A stretch of DNA of 64,000 bases from Occultella glacieicola (GCF_004353825.1 NZ_SMNA01000006.1:414923-478922), one strand, 5' to 3'; numbered from the stretch's first letter, positions 8,288 to 17,394 are shown. A program made the numbers and translations. The notes: generated from the letters alone by a model not told the origin.

Positions 8288-8737
8288 ATGAGTAGAGGCC
8301 AAGGGCCGCGCGTCCGGACGCGACCGAAGCCCGCCACGGAGCCGCCTCACGACGCCGACCAGGATGCGGAGTTCCTGAACGGTGTGATCTGCATCGACAT
8401 CCGCATGCGCGATGAGACCGATGATGAGCGCGCCGCCGCCCTGACGACCGTCACCGAGGACGTCGCCGCCTTCTTCCGCGAGTACGTCCCGGACCTGCAG
8501 GTCGTGTGCCGTTCCGGCTCCGTGACCCTGACCTGCGCCGGGTCGCTCGCCGAGGTGATGGCCGTCGCTGACACCGTCCGCTGGCACCTGGGCTGCCTGG
8601 CACGGTGGGAGGGCGCCACCGCCTTCAACGCCCAGGTCGGCGTGGCCGTCGGCGCGATGGACGCGATCGCCTCGGAACTGTCCAGCAGGGCCGAGGCGGC
8701 GGCGGCTTGTCCGATGTGGCGCAGGAGGATCCGGTGA
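8288..8737 (+). CDS. Hypothetical protein with faint nucleotide-cyclase-like fold pattern
   Basis: 149 aa; ATG 5 nt after CCGGGGAG. After a basic N-terminus, residues about 30-140 alternate strands and helices (ICIDIRMRDETDDERAAA, then VVCRSGSVTLTCAGSL, then NAQVGVAVGAMDAI and LSSRAEAAAA). The order weakly recalls class III cyclase or GGDEF-like domains, but the metal-binding aspartates and GDG motif are not present, so any such domain would be catalytically dead. Its stop overlaps the GTG of the STAS-like gene by 4 bp, so the two are translationally coupled. Confidence 0.55.
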   Translation: MSRGQGPRVRTRPKPATEPPHDADQDAEFLNGVICIDIRMRDETDDERAAALTTVTEDVAAFFREYVPDLQVVCRSGSVTLTCAGSLAEVMAVADTVRWHLGCLARWEGATAFNAQVGVAVGAMDAIASELSSRAEAAAACPMWRRRIR

Positions 8738-9069
8738 ACGGCACGAGCCGAAGGGGGACGCCATGGACGCCCGCTGAGGAGGAGAACCACGCCTACCTGC
8801 AGATGCAGGACGTTCCGGACGGCGCCGGTGTCAGCATCTGCGGCCCGCTGTCGCTGCGCACCACCGAGTTGTTGTTCGAGATCGTCGACCACGAGGACCC
8901 GCGGACGAGCCTGACGATCGATCTGAGCCAGACGACGTTCCCGGACGGGCGGGCGGTGCGGCGCCTGGTGGACGAGGTGGAGCGACGCCGTCGCCATGGT
9001 CTGCACATCCGGGTGAAGGGGTCCAGCGTCAGGCTGCTCGGCCTCCATCGCCTCGACGGCGAACCGTAG
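8734..9069 (+). CDS. STAS-like domain protein
   Basis: 111 aa from a GTG that overlaps the previous stop (GTGA) and has GCAGGAGG just upstream. The body (about residues 25-108) reads as a STAS fold: VSICGPLSLRTTELLFEIV, LTIDLSQTTFPDGRAVRRLV, and LHIRVKGSSVRLLGLHRL. The usual phosphorylatable Ser after the second strand is replaced by Gly in PDGRAV, so this may be a non-phosphorylated binding module. Its coupling to the preceding gene suggests a complex. Confidence 0.65.
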   Translation: MNGTSRRGTPWTPAEEENHAYLQMQDVPDGAGVSICGPLSLRTTELLFEIVDHEDPRTSLTIDLSQTTFPDGRAVRRLVDEVERRRRHGLHIRVKGSSVRLLGLHRLDGEP

Positions 9070-9173
9070 TGGCACCCACTCCTGGCGCCCTGTCACCACC
9101 GAGGTGAGCTCACGGGCCACAACGCGCCGGGCGCGGTGCGGGTACGATCACGGCACACCTCGAGGAGGGGGCC

Positions 9174-9899
9174 ATGGGGGCCGGAGCGGACGGGAACGGG
9201 CAGGCGCTGCTCGAGCACGGAACGGTCGCACCCGTCGGCGCGCCGACCTGGGTGCCGCAATCGGGGCCATGGGGTCTGGGGCTGCGGCTGGCGCTGGCGC
9301 TCATGCTGGTCGTGGGTGTGGTCCAGATGGTGTTGCAGCCGGTGGATGGGACGGTCGAGGAGTTGCTCGACGACCTCCACGCCGGGCGGGTGTCCGAACT
9401 GACGATCCAGCGGCTTCCGGACGGCATGGAGGTCTCCGGCGGCTATCGGGTGGAGTGGTCCGGTGACCGGGCACGCAGGGTGGCGACCTACGAGCTCAAC
9501 ACCTCGCCCGACGGACCCGAGGTCGACGAGGGCGCCACCATCCTCGCCGCCGCCGAGGACTCGCCCGAGCCCGTGACGGTCACCGTCACCCGGGACTGGG
9601 AGGCACCGGGGCTCCACGCCAACTTGACGGTGCTGGCGGCCATGTTCGCGCTGTTCGTGCTCGTCTTGGGCCCGCAGCCCAGGCTCGCCACGAAGTGGGC
9701 CTGGTTCTGGCTCACCTGCGCGGCCGCACCGATCTGGCTCCTCTACCTGATCCTCGAGCCGGTCCCCTTATGGTCCCGGGGCCCGGCGACGGCCAGGGCC
9801 AGCCGGCTCACCGGCGGGACCGCGTTCATCCTCGCCATCCTCCTGGTCCCCCTGGTCCTCTCGCTGATCCCCGGGGCCTCACGGTTCTACGGTTGGTGA
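9174..9899 (+). CDS. Membrane protein of unknown function
   Basis: 241 aa; ATG after CGAGGAGGGG. One helix near residues 35-55 (LGLRLALALMLVVGVVQMVL), a soluble stretch of about 90 residues starting with VDGTVEELLDDLHAGRVSEL, then helices at about 146-160, 168-190 and 212-232. The soluble part recalls short extracytoplasmic FtsH-N-like folds only superficially. No family recognised. Neighbours give no clue. Confidence 0.65.
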   Translation: MGAGADGNGQALLEHGTVAPVGAPTWVPQSGPWGLGLRLALALMLVVGVVQMVLQPVDGTVEELLDDLHAGRVSELTIQRLPDGMEVSGGYRVEWSGDRARRVATYELNTSPDGPEVDEGATILAAAEDSPEPVTVTVTRDWEAPGLHANLTVLAAMFALFVLVLGPQPRLATKWAWFWLTCAAAPIWLLYLILEPVPLWSRGPATARASRLTGGTAFILAILLVPLVLSLIPGASRFYGW

Positions 9900-9977
9900 C
9901 TGCCACGGGTCGACCCGCTCGCACCCTTGACCCTCACACTGTGACAAGGTCTTTCATGGAGTGCGGAGGTGGTCCCC

Positions 9978-10649
9978 ATGACCCACACGCGTCACCACGA
10001 CGCTCGATCACAGTTGTCGAACGCGCTGCGGTCCCCCGACCCGTCGGCTCGCCTGCGGGCGGCACTGTCCGCCGGCACGCGCCCACGCGAGGAGTACGTC
10101 GAGGTGCTGGTGCAGCGGTGCGCGGTGGAGCCGGACTTCTTCGTGCGGGACATGCTCACCTGGGCGCTGACCCGGCACGACCCACCGTCCATCCTGGACC
10201 GGGTGCTCGCCGAGCTGACGTCCGAGGTCCCGCAGGCGCGAAGCCAGGCGCTGCACACGTTGTCGAAGTTCGGTGACCGGCGGGCCTGGCCTGCGATCAC
10301 GGACGACCTGCTTCGCGACGACGACCCGGAGGTCGCCCGCGCGGCGTGGCGGACCGCGGTGGCGCTCGTCCCCGACGGCGCCGTCGCCGACCTCGCCCAG
10401 GTCCTGGCGACTCAGTTCGACCGTGGTGACCGCGAGGTGCGCAGAAGCCTCAGCCGGGCGTTCGTGGACCTCGGGGACCCGGGCCACGCCGTCGTCCGGG
10501 CGGCGACGACCCACCCGGACGCCGGGGTGCGCCGGCACGCGATGGCGACCGACCGGCTCATCCGCAACCCCGACGAGGGGTTCGAGGCGGCCGTCGACGA
10601 GGCGAACCGCGTCCTCGCGGTCCTCGGGGCGCCCGTGGTGGGAGGGTGA
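9978..10649 (+). CDS. HEAT-repeat protein
   Basis: 223 aa, ATG 7 nt after GGAGGT. The protein is a run of about five to six paired-helix HEAT-like units (for example ARSQALHTLSKFGDRRAWPAI, VARAAWRTAVALVPDGAVADL, GVRRHAMATDRLIRNPDE). Such alpha-solenoids bind proteins or nucleic acids. It ends 4 bp before a MerR regulator that itself carries a HEAT-like C-terminal part, so the two probably work together. Confidence 0.75.
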   Translation: MTHTRHHDARSQLSNALRSPDPSARLRAALSAGTRPREEYVEVLVQRCAVEPDFFVRDMLTWALTRHDPPSILDRVLAELTSEVPQARSQALHTLSKFGDRRAWPAITDDLLRDDDPEVARAAWRTAVALVPDGAVADLAQVLATQFDRGDREVRRSLSRAFVDLGDPGHAVVRAATTHPDAGVRRHAMATDRLIRNPDEGFEAAVDEANRVLAVLGAPVVGG

Positions 10650-10653
10650 GCGG

Positions 10654-11649
10654 ATGCTGATCGGTGAGGTCTCCCAGCGATCCGGGATCAGTGCCCGGAT
10701 GCTGCGGCACTACGACGCCATAGGGCTCGTGCGCCCCACCGCCCGCACGGCAGGCGGGTACCGGCAGTACTCCCCCGACGACGTCCGGCGACTCCTCCAC
10801 GTGGAGGGGCTCCGGGCACTCGGGCTCAGCCTCCAGGAGATCACCGACGCGCTCGAGGACCTCTCGTTCAGCCCGACCGACCTGGTCGACCAACTCCTCG
10901 AGCGCACCCGGGAGCGGCTCGCACACCAGCAGGAACTGCTCCGCCGGCTCGGGCAGGTGCGCGCGGCCGGCCCTGCGGACTGGTCGGACGTGCTGCGCAC
11001 CGTCGGGCTTATCCGCGCGCTCGACGCGGGCAGTTCCACGCGTCAGCGCGTCGCGCTGTCGATGCCCGACGGCGGAGGGTCGGGAGATGCCGTCGTCCTC
11101 GCCGAGGCAGTACTCACCGAGGCGGAACCGAACGCTGCCGGCGCGCTCCAGTGGGCGCTCGCCCGCACCGGGGATGCCACGACCGGCGTGCTCGCCGCTG
11201 CCCTGGACTCCCCCGACCCCGACCGCCGCCGGCGCGCGGCCGTGGCGCTGGCGAAGCTCGACTCGCCGGACGCCGGCGCGGTCCTGGCCGGCGCCCTCGA
11301 GCACGCCGACCCACAGGTGCGGGCATGCGCGACGATTGCGCGCGGGCGCCACGGGGACCTCGATGCCGTCCCCGGGCTCGTGTCGATGGTCGTCGAGGGA
11401 CGCGAGGACGTGGACGCCGCGAGCGTACTCGGCGCCCTCGCGACCGGCGATGACCGCGCCGAGGAGATCGCCGGGGCGCTCGCCGCAGCCCTGGCCGGCG
11501 CCGGCGCCGGGGCGAGGCAGCGGATCGCCACCGCACTCGCGGACATCCCCGGACCGGCGGCGCCGGCCGCCCTGACCACCCTGCTCGACGACCCCGACCG
11601 GGCGGTCGCCCTCACGGCGCGCTCCGTACTGCGCACACGATCCTCCTGA
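10654..11649 (+). CDS. MerR family regulator fused to HEAT repeats
   Basis: 331 aa. Residues 1-70 are a MerR winged helix (MLIGEVSQRSGISARMLRHY, GYRQYSPDDVRRLLHVEGLR), residues about 75-110 a dimerisation coiled coil, and residues about 145-331 a series of HEAT-like repeats (for example RRRAAVALAKLDSPDAGAVL). MerR effector domains normally bind metals or drugs; a solenoid instead suggests sensing through a protein partner, perhaps the HEAT protein encoded immediately upstream. The start overlaps a GGAGGGTGAGCGG ribosome-site region. Confidence 0.85.
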   Translation: MLIGEVSQRSGISARMLRHYDAIGLVRPTARTAGGYRQYSPDDVRRLLHVEGLRALGLSLQEITDALEDLSFSPTDLVDQLLERTRERLAHQQELLRRLGQVRAAGPADWSDVLRTVGLIRALDAGSSTRQRVALSMPDGGGSGDAVVLAEAVLTEAEPNAAGALQWALARTGDATTGVLAAALDSPDPDRRRRAAVALAKLDSPDAGAVLAGALEHADPQVRACATIARGRHGDLDAVPGLVSMVVEGREDVDAASVLGALATGDDRAEEIAGALAAALAGAGAGARQRIATALADIPGPAAPAALTTLLDDPDRAVALTARSVLRTRSS

Positions 11650-11675
11650 GGCGACCCTGCGCCGTCGGGCCTGGC

Positions 11676-11685
11676 AAAGCGCTTT
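11676..11685. promoter_or_regulatory. LacI-type operator before the LacI gene
   Basis: Perfect palindrome AAAGCGCTTT, the core of many LacI/GalR operators, about 50 bp before the regulator start. It shares the AAAG-NN-CTTT form with the site at 18386 upstream of the sugar operon, which suggests autoregulation by the adjacent LacI protein. Confidence 0.55.
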
Positions 11686-11733
11686 CACAGCGTGAGCCAC
11701 CACGGCGACCGCCGACGCACTACGATGCCGAAC

Positions 11734-12738
11734 ATGGCGGTCCCCAAGAAGAAGGTGACGCTCAGCGACGTCGCGGCGGTCGCCGGCGTCTCGCTCTCGA
11801 CCGCCTCCAAGGCACTCAACGGAGGCGGCCGGATTTCGGTGGCCACACGGCAGCGGATCGAGGCGACGGCGCTGCGTCTCGACTTCCGGCCGAACGGGCT
11901 GGCCCAGTCCCTCGCCCTCGGCCGCAGTCGCACGGTGGCCGTGCTCACGGACCGGGCGGAGAGCACGTTCTCCCGGCCCGTGATCATCGGAGCGGCAACC
12001 TATCTCGGTCAGCATGAGCAAGCGGTATTGCTCTACGACGCCCGGCTGCGCCGCCGGGACGACATGGCCGAGAGCATCCGGGCGCTGAACGCCCGCCGGA
12101 TCGACGGCGTGCTCGTGGTCGGTGAGGGTCTGCACCACCGGACCCGTTCGGTCACGGCAGAATTCTCGGTGCCGGTCACCTATGCGTTCACCCTCTCCGA
12201 CGAGCCCGACGACGTCAGCTTCGTCCCCGACAACGTCGCGATCGGACGGATGGCCGGTGAGCACCTGCTCGCCCTCGGCCGGCGACGCATCGCGCACGTC
12301 ACCGCCGAGGCTGACGACCTGGCGGCCCAGCTGCGGGTCCAGGGGTTGCGCGAGGCCCTGGCCGCTGCCGGGTTGACCCTCGCCCACGAGGTCCTGCACG
12401 GGTCGTGGACCGAGGCGTGGGGACGAACCGCGGCGCAGCGGATCCTCGCGGAGGACTGGCAGGTCGACGCCGTCGTCGGCGGCAACGACCACATCGCGCG
12501 AGGGGTGGAGAACGTCCTCGCGGCGGCCGGTGTGCGGATTCCCCAGGACGTCGCCCTCGTCGGCGTCGATAACTGGGAGGGGCTGATCATCAACCAGACC
12601 GAGCGCCACCTGACCACGATCGACGTCGGGCTGATCGGCATGGGTGAGGCGGCCGCGGCGCACCTGCTCGGCGGCGAGCAGACCCCGGGAGTGCACTACC
12701 AGGCGCCGACCCTGATCGTCGGCGAGACCACCGGCTGA
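11734..12738 (+). CDS. LacI family transcriptional regulator
   Basis: 334 aa. The N-terminal helix-turn-helix is VTLSDVAAVAGVSLSTASKA with hinge helix RPNGLAQSLALGRS; the rest is a periplasmic-binding-protein-like ligand domain (VVGGNDHIARGVENVLAAAG, VALVGVDNWE). The start is taken as the ATG at 11734, because TACGAT lies 7 nt upstream as in leaderless actinobacterial promoters and this gives the usual family N-terminus. ATG 11725 and GTG 11692 are alternatives. It converges on the ABC operon 12745-18326, which it probably represses together with itself. Confidence 0.88.
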   Translation: MAVPKKKVTLSDVAAVAGVSLSTASKALNGGGRISVATRQRIEATALRLDFRPNGLAQSLALGRSRTVAVLTDRAESTFSRPVIIGAATYLGQHEQAVLLYDARLRRRDDMAESIRALNARRIDGVLVVGEGLHHRTRSVTAEFSVPVTYAFTLSDEPDDVSFVPDNVAIGRMAGEHLLALGRRRIAHVTAEADDLAAQLRVQGLREALAAAGLTLAHEVLHGSWTEAWGRTAAQRILAEDWQVDAVVGGNDHIARGVENVLAAAGVRIPQDVALVGVDNWEGLIINQTERHLTTIDVGLIGMGEAAAAHLLGGEQTPGVHYQAPTLIVGETTG

Positions 12739-12744
12739 GGCGCC

Positions 12745-13701
12745 TCAGCCCTTGATCGCCCCGGCGCTACCGGCAGCCCGGAGGAACTGGCGCTGGAACA
12801 CCAGGAAGAGCGCGACCGGGATGACCACCGAGACGAACAGTGCCGCCATGAACACGCCGAGGTCGGTGCTGGACTCCACCCGCGGCAGCGCCACCGAGAT
12901 CGGTTGCAGATCGTGGTCCGGCAGGGCCAGCAGGGGCCACAGGAAGTCCTTGTACGCGCCGATGATCGTCAGCAGGGACACCACTCCGAGGATCGGCTTG
13001 GCGAGCGGCAGGACCAGGCTCCAGAACACCCGGAAGGAACCTGCGCCGTCGATCCGGGCAGCCTCGAAGAGCTCGCGTGGGATGGCCTGGAAGTACCGCG
13101 AGACGAGCAGCACGTTGAACGCGCTCGCCGACGCCGGGAGCCAGACCGCCCAGAACGAGTTCAGCAGGTTCACGTTCAGCAGCGGCAGATTCACCACGGT
13201 GAGGTACAAGGCGACCAGCGAGATCACGCCCGGGATGAACAGGGTCGCCAGGACTGCGATCTCGACCACCTTCGCGTAGGCGGGTCGCAGGATCGCGATG
13301 CCATAGCCGCCCGTCGTGGCGACGAGGAGCCCGAAGAACCACGAACCGGCACAGATGATGAGCGTGTTGCGCAGGTAGGTGCCGAACCTGACCGTGCTCC
13401 ACGCGGCGGTCACGTTCTCCCAGTGCAGCCCGCTCGGCCACAGGCCGAACGGCTGGGCGAGGGTCTCCGTCGAGGTGGACGTCGCCGCCTTGAAGAGCCA
13501 GAACAGCGGTCCGGCGCACGTGACCACGAGCGCGACCAGCAGCAGTCCCCCGGCGACGGCCACCACGCCGCGCACGAGCGGCGACTTGCGGTCCATCGTG
13601 GAGATGATGCTGCGCTCGTCGCGCACGTCCTCCGCCGGGGCGCGGCGCCGACGGGCCCGGGTCGGCTCCGCGGTCGCCGGCTCGGTCGTCACGTTCGTCA
13701 T
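12745..13701 (-). CDS. Carbohydrate ABC transporter permease (MalG type)
   Basis: 318 aa with six membrane helices after an Arg-rich cytoplasmic N-terminus. The EAA loop is at about residues 215-235 (PRELFEAARIDGAGSFRVFW), which docks the ATPase. It ends with the typical C-terminal GAIKG. Its ATG overlaps the stop of the upstream permease (ATGA). Last gene of the operon. No ATPase gene is present, so a shared MsiK-type ATPase elsewhere is likely, as is usual in actinobacteria. Confidence 0.9.
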   Translation of the reverse strand: MTNVTTEPATAEPTRARRRRAPAEDVRDERSIISTMDRKSPLVRGVVAVAGGLLLVALVVTCAGPLFWLFKAATSTSTETLAQPFGLWPSGLHWENVTAAWSTVRFGTYLRNTLIICAGSWFFGLLVATTGGYGIAILRPAYAKVVEIAVLATLFIPGVISLVALYLTVVNLPLLNVNLLNSFWAVWLPASASAFNVLLVSRYFQAIPRELFEAARIDGAGSFRVFWSLVLPLAKPILGVVSLLTIIGAYKDFLWPLLALPDHDLQPISVALPRVESSTDLGVFMAALFVSVVIPVALFLVFQRQFLRAAGSAGAIKG

Positions 13702-14642
13702 GAGGTGCTCCAACGTCGGGTGGCCCACAGGTAGATCGCCGAGAGCAGCGACAGCGCCAGCGCGAGGAGCAGGCTCAGCGCGGTGGCCCGGCCGTAGTCC
13801 CCGGAGACGAAGGCATAGCGGTAGATGAGCAGGAGCAGGGTCATGCTCCGGTTCTCGGGCCCCCCGCCGGTCATGATGTACGGCTCGGTGAACACCTGGA
13901 ACGTCCCGATCAGCTGCAGCAGCAGCATGATGAGCAGGATGCCCCGCATCTGCGGCAGGGTGACGTGCCAGAACCTGCGCAGGATGCTCGCGCCGTCGAT
14001 CTCGGCGGCCTCGTAGAGCTCGGTCCGGATCGTCATCAGCGTCGCGAGATAGATGATGACGGCCGTGCCGAAGCTGGCCCAGGTGGCCTGCACGACGATC
14101 GCGGGGATGACCAGGTCCGGGTCGTTGAGCCAGGGCAGCGGCCCGAGACCGAACCACCCGAGGATGGTGTTGAACAAGCCGGCCTCGTCGGGACGGTAGA
14201 AGGTCTTCCAGAGCAGCACCGAGACCACCGGCGGGATGATCACCGGCAGGTAGGCGAGCACCGAGGCGAACCCGCGGGTCCGGCGCATCTCCGCGATGAG
14301 CACGGCGAGCAGGATCGGCACCGGGAACCCGATCGCGACGGCGAGCAGCGTGAAGTAGGTGGTGTTCCAGACCGCGGTCAGCAGGAGCGGGTCGGCCAGG
14401 ACCCGCTCGAAGTTCGCAAGTCCGACCCACTCCGTGACGATGAAGTTCGTCTGCTGGAGGCTGAGCACGAGGCTGCGCAGGATCGGCCACCAGGAGAAGT
14501 ACGCGAACGTGAGCAGCAGCGGCAGGAAGAACACCAGGGTGGTCAGACCACCGCGGCGCACCCAGGCCACCGCTGAGGGTCGGCGCCGCACCGGGCGAGC
14601 CCGGGTCCGGGCAGCGGTGGGCGGGTCATCGAGGGCAACCAT
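13698..14642 (-). CDS. Carbohydrate ABC transporter permease (MalF type)
   Basis: 314 aa from the ATG with GGAGG 5 nt upstream; an in-frame extension of 21 codons lacks a ribosome site and would enter the hairpin. Six membrane helices; the EAA loop is TELYEAAEIDGASILRRFWH (about residue 210) and YIMTGGGPENRS is the family's conserved late loop. It forms the channel with the downstream permease. A 12-bp hairpin separates it from the binding-protein gene. Confidence 0.9.
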   Translation of the reverse strand: MVALDDPPTAARTRARPVRRRPSAVAWVRRGGLTTLVFFLPLLLTFAYFSWWPILRSLVLSLQQTNFIVTEWVGLANFERVLADPLLLTAVWNTTYFTLLAVAIGFPVPILLAVLIAEMRRTRGFASVLAYLPVIIPPVVSVLLWKTFYRPDEAGLFNTILGWFGLGPLPWLNDPDLVIPAIVVQATWASFGTAVIIYLATLMTIRTELYEAAEIDGASILRRFWHVTLPQMRGILLIMLLLQLIGTFQVFTEPYIMTGGGPENRSMTLLLLIYRYAFVSGDYGRATALSLLLALALSLLSAIYLWATRRWSTS

Positions 14643-14661
14643 GCAGGCCTCCGGTCGTGAG

Positions 14662-14695
14662 GCGGTGGCGCGGCCCTCGCGGACCGCGCCACCGC
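14662..14695 (-). promoter_or_regulatory. Hairpin between binding-protein and permease genes
   Basis: Perfect 12-bp stem (GCGGTGGCGCGG / CCGCGCCACCGC) with a 10-nt loop, lying between the binding-protein stop (14702) and the permease ribosome site. There is no U-tract. In such operons intergenic hairpins usually protect the upstream mRNA or partly stop transcription so that more binding protein than channel is made. Confidence 0.6.
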
Positions 14696-14701
14696 GCGTG
14701 G

Positions 14702-16090
14702 TCATCCGACGTCGAGCGCTGCCTGGATCGTGTTCTGCGCGTCACCGAGCAGTTGCGGAATGTCCGCGTCCTCACGGGTCAGGACGGCCTGGACGACGGG
14801 GTCGAGCGTGGCGTACAGCTCCTGCGCCTTGACCGCCGGCTCAGGGATCAGCGGGATCTCCTCGACCGTGCTCAGGTACAGCTCGAAGTTCTCCCGCGGC
14901 ACGTTGATCAGCGAGTCGATCCAGCCGAGGTACTGCTCGTTGACCTCCTCGTTCACGACCGGCAGGCCCGGCGCCGCGACCGCGAGGCCGTCCGCGATCC
15001 GGGCCTCGGCGTTGGCCACGGCGACCTCCTCGTCCGTGTACTGCAGGAAACTCTTGAACTCGATCCACTCGAGCCCCGCCGCGATCTCCTCGGGGGTCGC
15101 GGTGGGGTTGATGATCGAGATGGTCCCGCCGCCGAGGGTACCGAGACCGTCATCGGTCTGCGGGAGCGGTGCCACGCCGAAGTCCTGCGGGTCCATGCCC
15201 CGGTTCACCACCATGTTGCTGTAGTTGTCGGCGCCTTGGACGAACATGCCCATCTGTCCGGCAGCGAACGCGTTCACGGCGTCGTCGTAGTTGAGCAGGA
15301 AGTTCGACCCCATGCTGTTGTCCTCCCAGCGCAGCGACCGGTAGAACTCCAGGACCTCGGTGGTGGCCGGGTTGTCGAGGGTGGCCGTCGTGCCGTCGTC
15401 GCTCTGCATCGTGCTGCCGAACGCGTAGGACATCGTGGACAGGATCCAGCCACCGGTGTTGTCCAGGGTCATGGTGCCGAATCCCTGGGCGTCGGTGGCT
15501 TCGTCGATCGTCTGAGCTGCGCTCCGGACCTCATCCCAGGTCTGCGGCGGGGCGTCCGGGTCGAGGCCGGCCTGCTCGAACAGGGCCCGGTTGTACAGCA
15601 GGCCCATGGTGTAGGCCGCGATCGGCACGCCGTAGATGCGGCCGTCGGCATCGGTGACCACGTCCATCACGGTCGGGTTGAGCTGCTCGAGAACCGTGCT
15701 GCCGGTGATCTGGTCCGTGACATCGGCGACCTGCCCGCGCTCGATCAGCGCGCCGATCTCGGTGAACGGGACCTGCATGACCGTGGGCATGGTGCCGCCC
15801 GCGAGCAGTGCCTGGAAGGTGTCCGCCTCCCACTGGGTCTCCTCCGCCTCCACGGTGATGTTGTCGTGCTCGGCGCTGAAGTCCTCGACCTGGCGCTCGA
15901 AGTCGGCGCGCTGCTCGGGGTTCTCGGTCGTTGGCATGCCGCCGACGGAGATGGTGACCGGCGCGTCGGTGTCGACCGGAGCCCCGTCGGTCGGGTCGTC
16001 CCCGCTGCCCCCTCCGCTGCATGCGGAGAGGAACACGGCGGCAACGCCAAGGAGAGCGAGCGGTGCCGCTCGTCGGGTCGTGCGTCTCAT
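14702..16090 (-). CDS. Extracellular sugar-binding lipoprotein of ABC importer
   Basis: 462 aa. Lipoprotein signal with lipobox LSAC (Cys 24), then a Gly/Ser/Asp-rich linker and a family 1 solute-binding fold (PVTISVGGMPTTENPEQRAD, GRIYGVPIAAYTMGLLYNRA, MGMFVQGADNYSNMVVNRG). ATG follows GAAGGAG. Should capture an oligosaccharide or sugar acid at the membrane surface for the two permeases downstream. The substrate is unknown, but the neighbouring ManD-like enzyme and SDR suggest a uronate or aldonate. Confidence 0.92.
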   Translation of the reverse strand: MRRTTRRAAPLALLGVAAVFLSACSGGGSGDDPTDGAPVDTDAPVTISVGGMPTTENPEQRADFERQVEDFSAEHDNITVEAEETQWEADTFQALLAGGTMPTVMQVPFTEIGALIERGQVADVTDQITGSTVLEQLNPTVMDVVTDADGRIYGVPIAAYTMGLLYNRALFEQAGLDPDAPPQTWDEVRSAAQTIDEATDAQGFGTMTLDNTGGWILSTMSYAFGSTMQSDDGTTATLDNPATTEVLEFYRSLRWEDNSMGSNFLLNYDDAVNAFAAGQMGMFVQGADNYSNMVVNRGMDPQDFGVAPLPQTDDGLGTLGGGTISIINPTATPEEIAAGLEWIEFKSFLQYTDEEVAVANAEARIADGLAVAAPGLPVVNEEVNEQYLGWIDSLINVPRENFELYLSTVEEIPLIPEPAVKAQELYATLDPVVQAVLTREDADIPQLLGDAQNTIQAALDVG

Positions 16091-16128
16091 CGTTGAAACT
16101 CCTTCAGGGTTGGATAACTTCGAACCGG

Positions 16129-17394
16129 TCAGGGGGCGATGAGCCCCCCATCGAGGCCACGCACCTGCGCGGCCCATTCGTCGTGCCTGGACAGTTCCGC
16201 GGGGAAGCGGGCGGCGGCGGCCTCGTCGAGGTCGATCCCCCACCCGGGCGCCTGGTTCGGCCGGAGCCAGCCCTGCTCGATGCGGAGCGTCCCCGGGAAC
16301 ACCTCGTGAACCGCATCGGAGTACACGTGACCCTCCTGGATCCCGAACGCGGGGGAGGTCACGTCGAGGGCGACGTTCGCCGCGGCCCCGATCGGAGAGG
16401 TGTCCCCGGGCGCGTGCCACGCGGTGCGCACTCCGACGAGCTCGGCGGCCGCGGCCAGCTTCCGTGCCGGGGTGAGGCCACCGAGCATGGACACGTGCGA
16501 GCGGATCAGGTCCACACCCCCGCCGAGGACCAGCCGGCTCGCGTCCGTCATCGACGTGGTCAGTTCGCCGACCGCGATCGGCACCGGGGAGGCCGCCCGG
16601 ACCTGGGGCAGTGCGTCCCAGTGCTCCGGCGGCAGCACGTCCTCGAGGAAGAACAGCCGGTAGGGCTCGAGGGCGCGAGCGAGCGTGACCGCCTGCTTCG
16701 GGTCCAGCCTGGAGTGGACGTCGTGCAGCAGTTCGACGTCCTGCCCCAGTCGCTCGCGCGCGGCCTCGAACAGTCGCGGCGTACGGCGCAGGTACTCGGT
16801 GACCCGCCAGCCGCGCGGGTAGGGCGCCGTGGCGTCGGTGACGGCGTCGAGCCTCGGCGCCCCGTAGCTGCCGGCACCCGGCTGGGCGACCTGCAGCCGC
16901 ACGTGCCGCCACCCGGCCGCGACGAAGCGCTCGGCCTGCTCGAGGGTCTGGTCGATGTCCGCTCCACCGGCGTGGATGTAGGTGTCCGCGGCGCCCCGCA
17001 CCCGCCCGCCGAGCAGTTCGTGGACCGGGCGTCCGGCCCGTTTGCCGGCGATGTCCCAGAGCGCCTGGTCGAGCCCGGAGATGGCGTTGTTGCCCACCGG
17101 TCCCTCGCGCCAGTACCCGGAGAATCGGGCGAGCCGGGTCAGGTCCTCGATGTCACCCGGGTACCGGCCGATGACGAGGCGGGCGAGGTGCTCCTCGACG
17201 ACCGTGACGACGGCACGCCACCGCTGGGTGAACGTGGCACAGCCAAGCCCGTACAGACCCTCGTCCGAGGTGTCCACCCGGACCACCACGAGCGGGATGC
17301 CCTCCGGTGCGGTCACGATCGCGCGCACCCCTGTGATCCGCAGGTCCGCTGGGGCGTCCCACGGCTGCGCGAACGCGCTCGTCCGGTCGGTCAT
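16129..17394 (-). CDS. Enolase-superfamily dehydratase, mannonate-dehydratase-like
   Basis: 421 aa, mandelate racemase/muconate lactonising fold. An N-terminal capping domain is followed by YWREGPVGNNAISGLDQALW and a barrel with LLHDVHSRLDPKQ, RLFFLEDVLPPE and VPIAVGELTT, which give the Asp, Glu, Glu metal ligands and the DVH histidine of the ManD subgroup. The end of the barrel has WHAPGDTSPIGAA where ManD has a His-Gly-Pro-Thr-Asp stretch. Probably dehydrates a sugar acid to a 2-keto-3-deoxy acid. Starts inside the SDR stop (4-bp overlap). Confidence 0.82.
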   Translation of the reverse strand: MTDRTSAFAQPWDAPADLRITGVRAIVTAPEGIPLVVVRVDTSDEGLYGLGCATFTQRWRAVVTVVEEHLARLVIGRYPGDIEDLTRLARFSGYWREGPVGNNAISGLDQALWDIAGKRAGRPVHELLGGRVRGAADTYIHAGGADIDQTLEQAERFVAAGWRHVRLQVAQPGAGSYGAPRLDAVTDATAPYPRGWRVTEYLRRTPRLFEAARERLGQDVELLHDVHSRLDPKQAVTLARALEPYRLFFLEDVLPPEHWDALPQVRAASPVPIAVGELTTSMTDASRLVLGGGVDLIRSHVSMLGGLTPARKLAAAAELVGVRTAWHAPGDTSPIGAAANVALDVTSPAFGIQEGHVYSDAVHEVFPGTLRIEQGWLRPNQAPGWGIDLDEAAAARFPAELSRHDEWAAQVRGLDGGLIAP

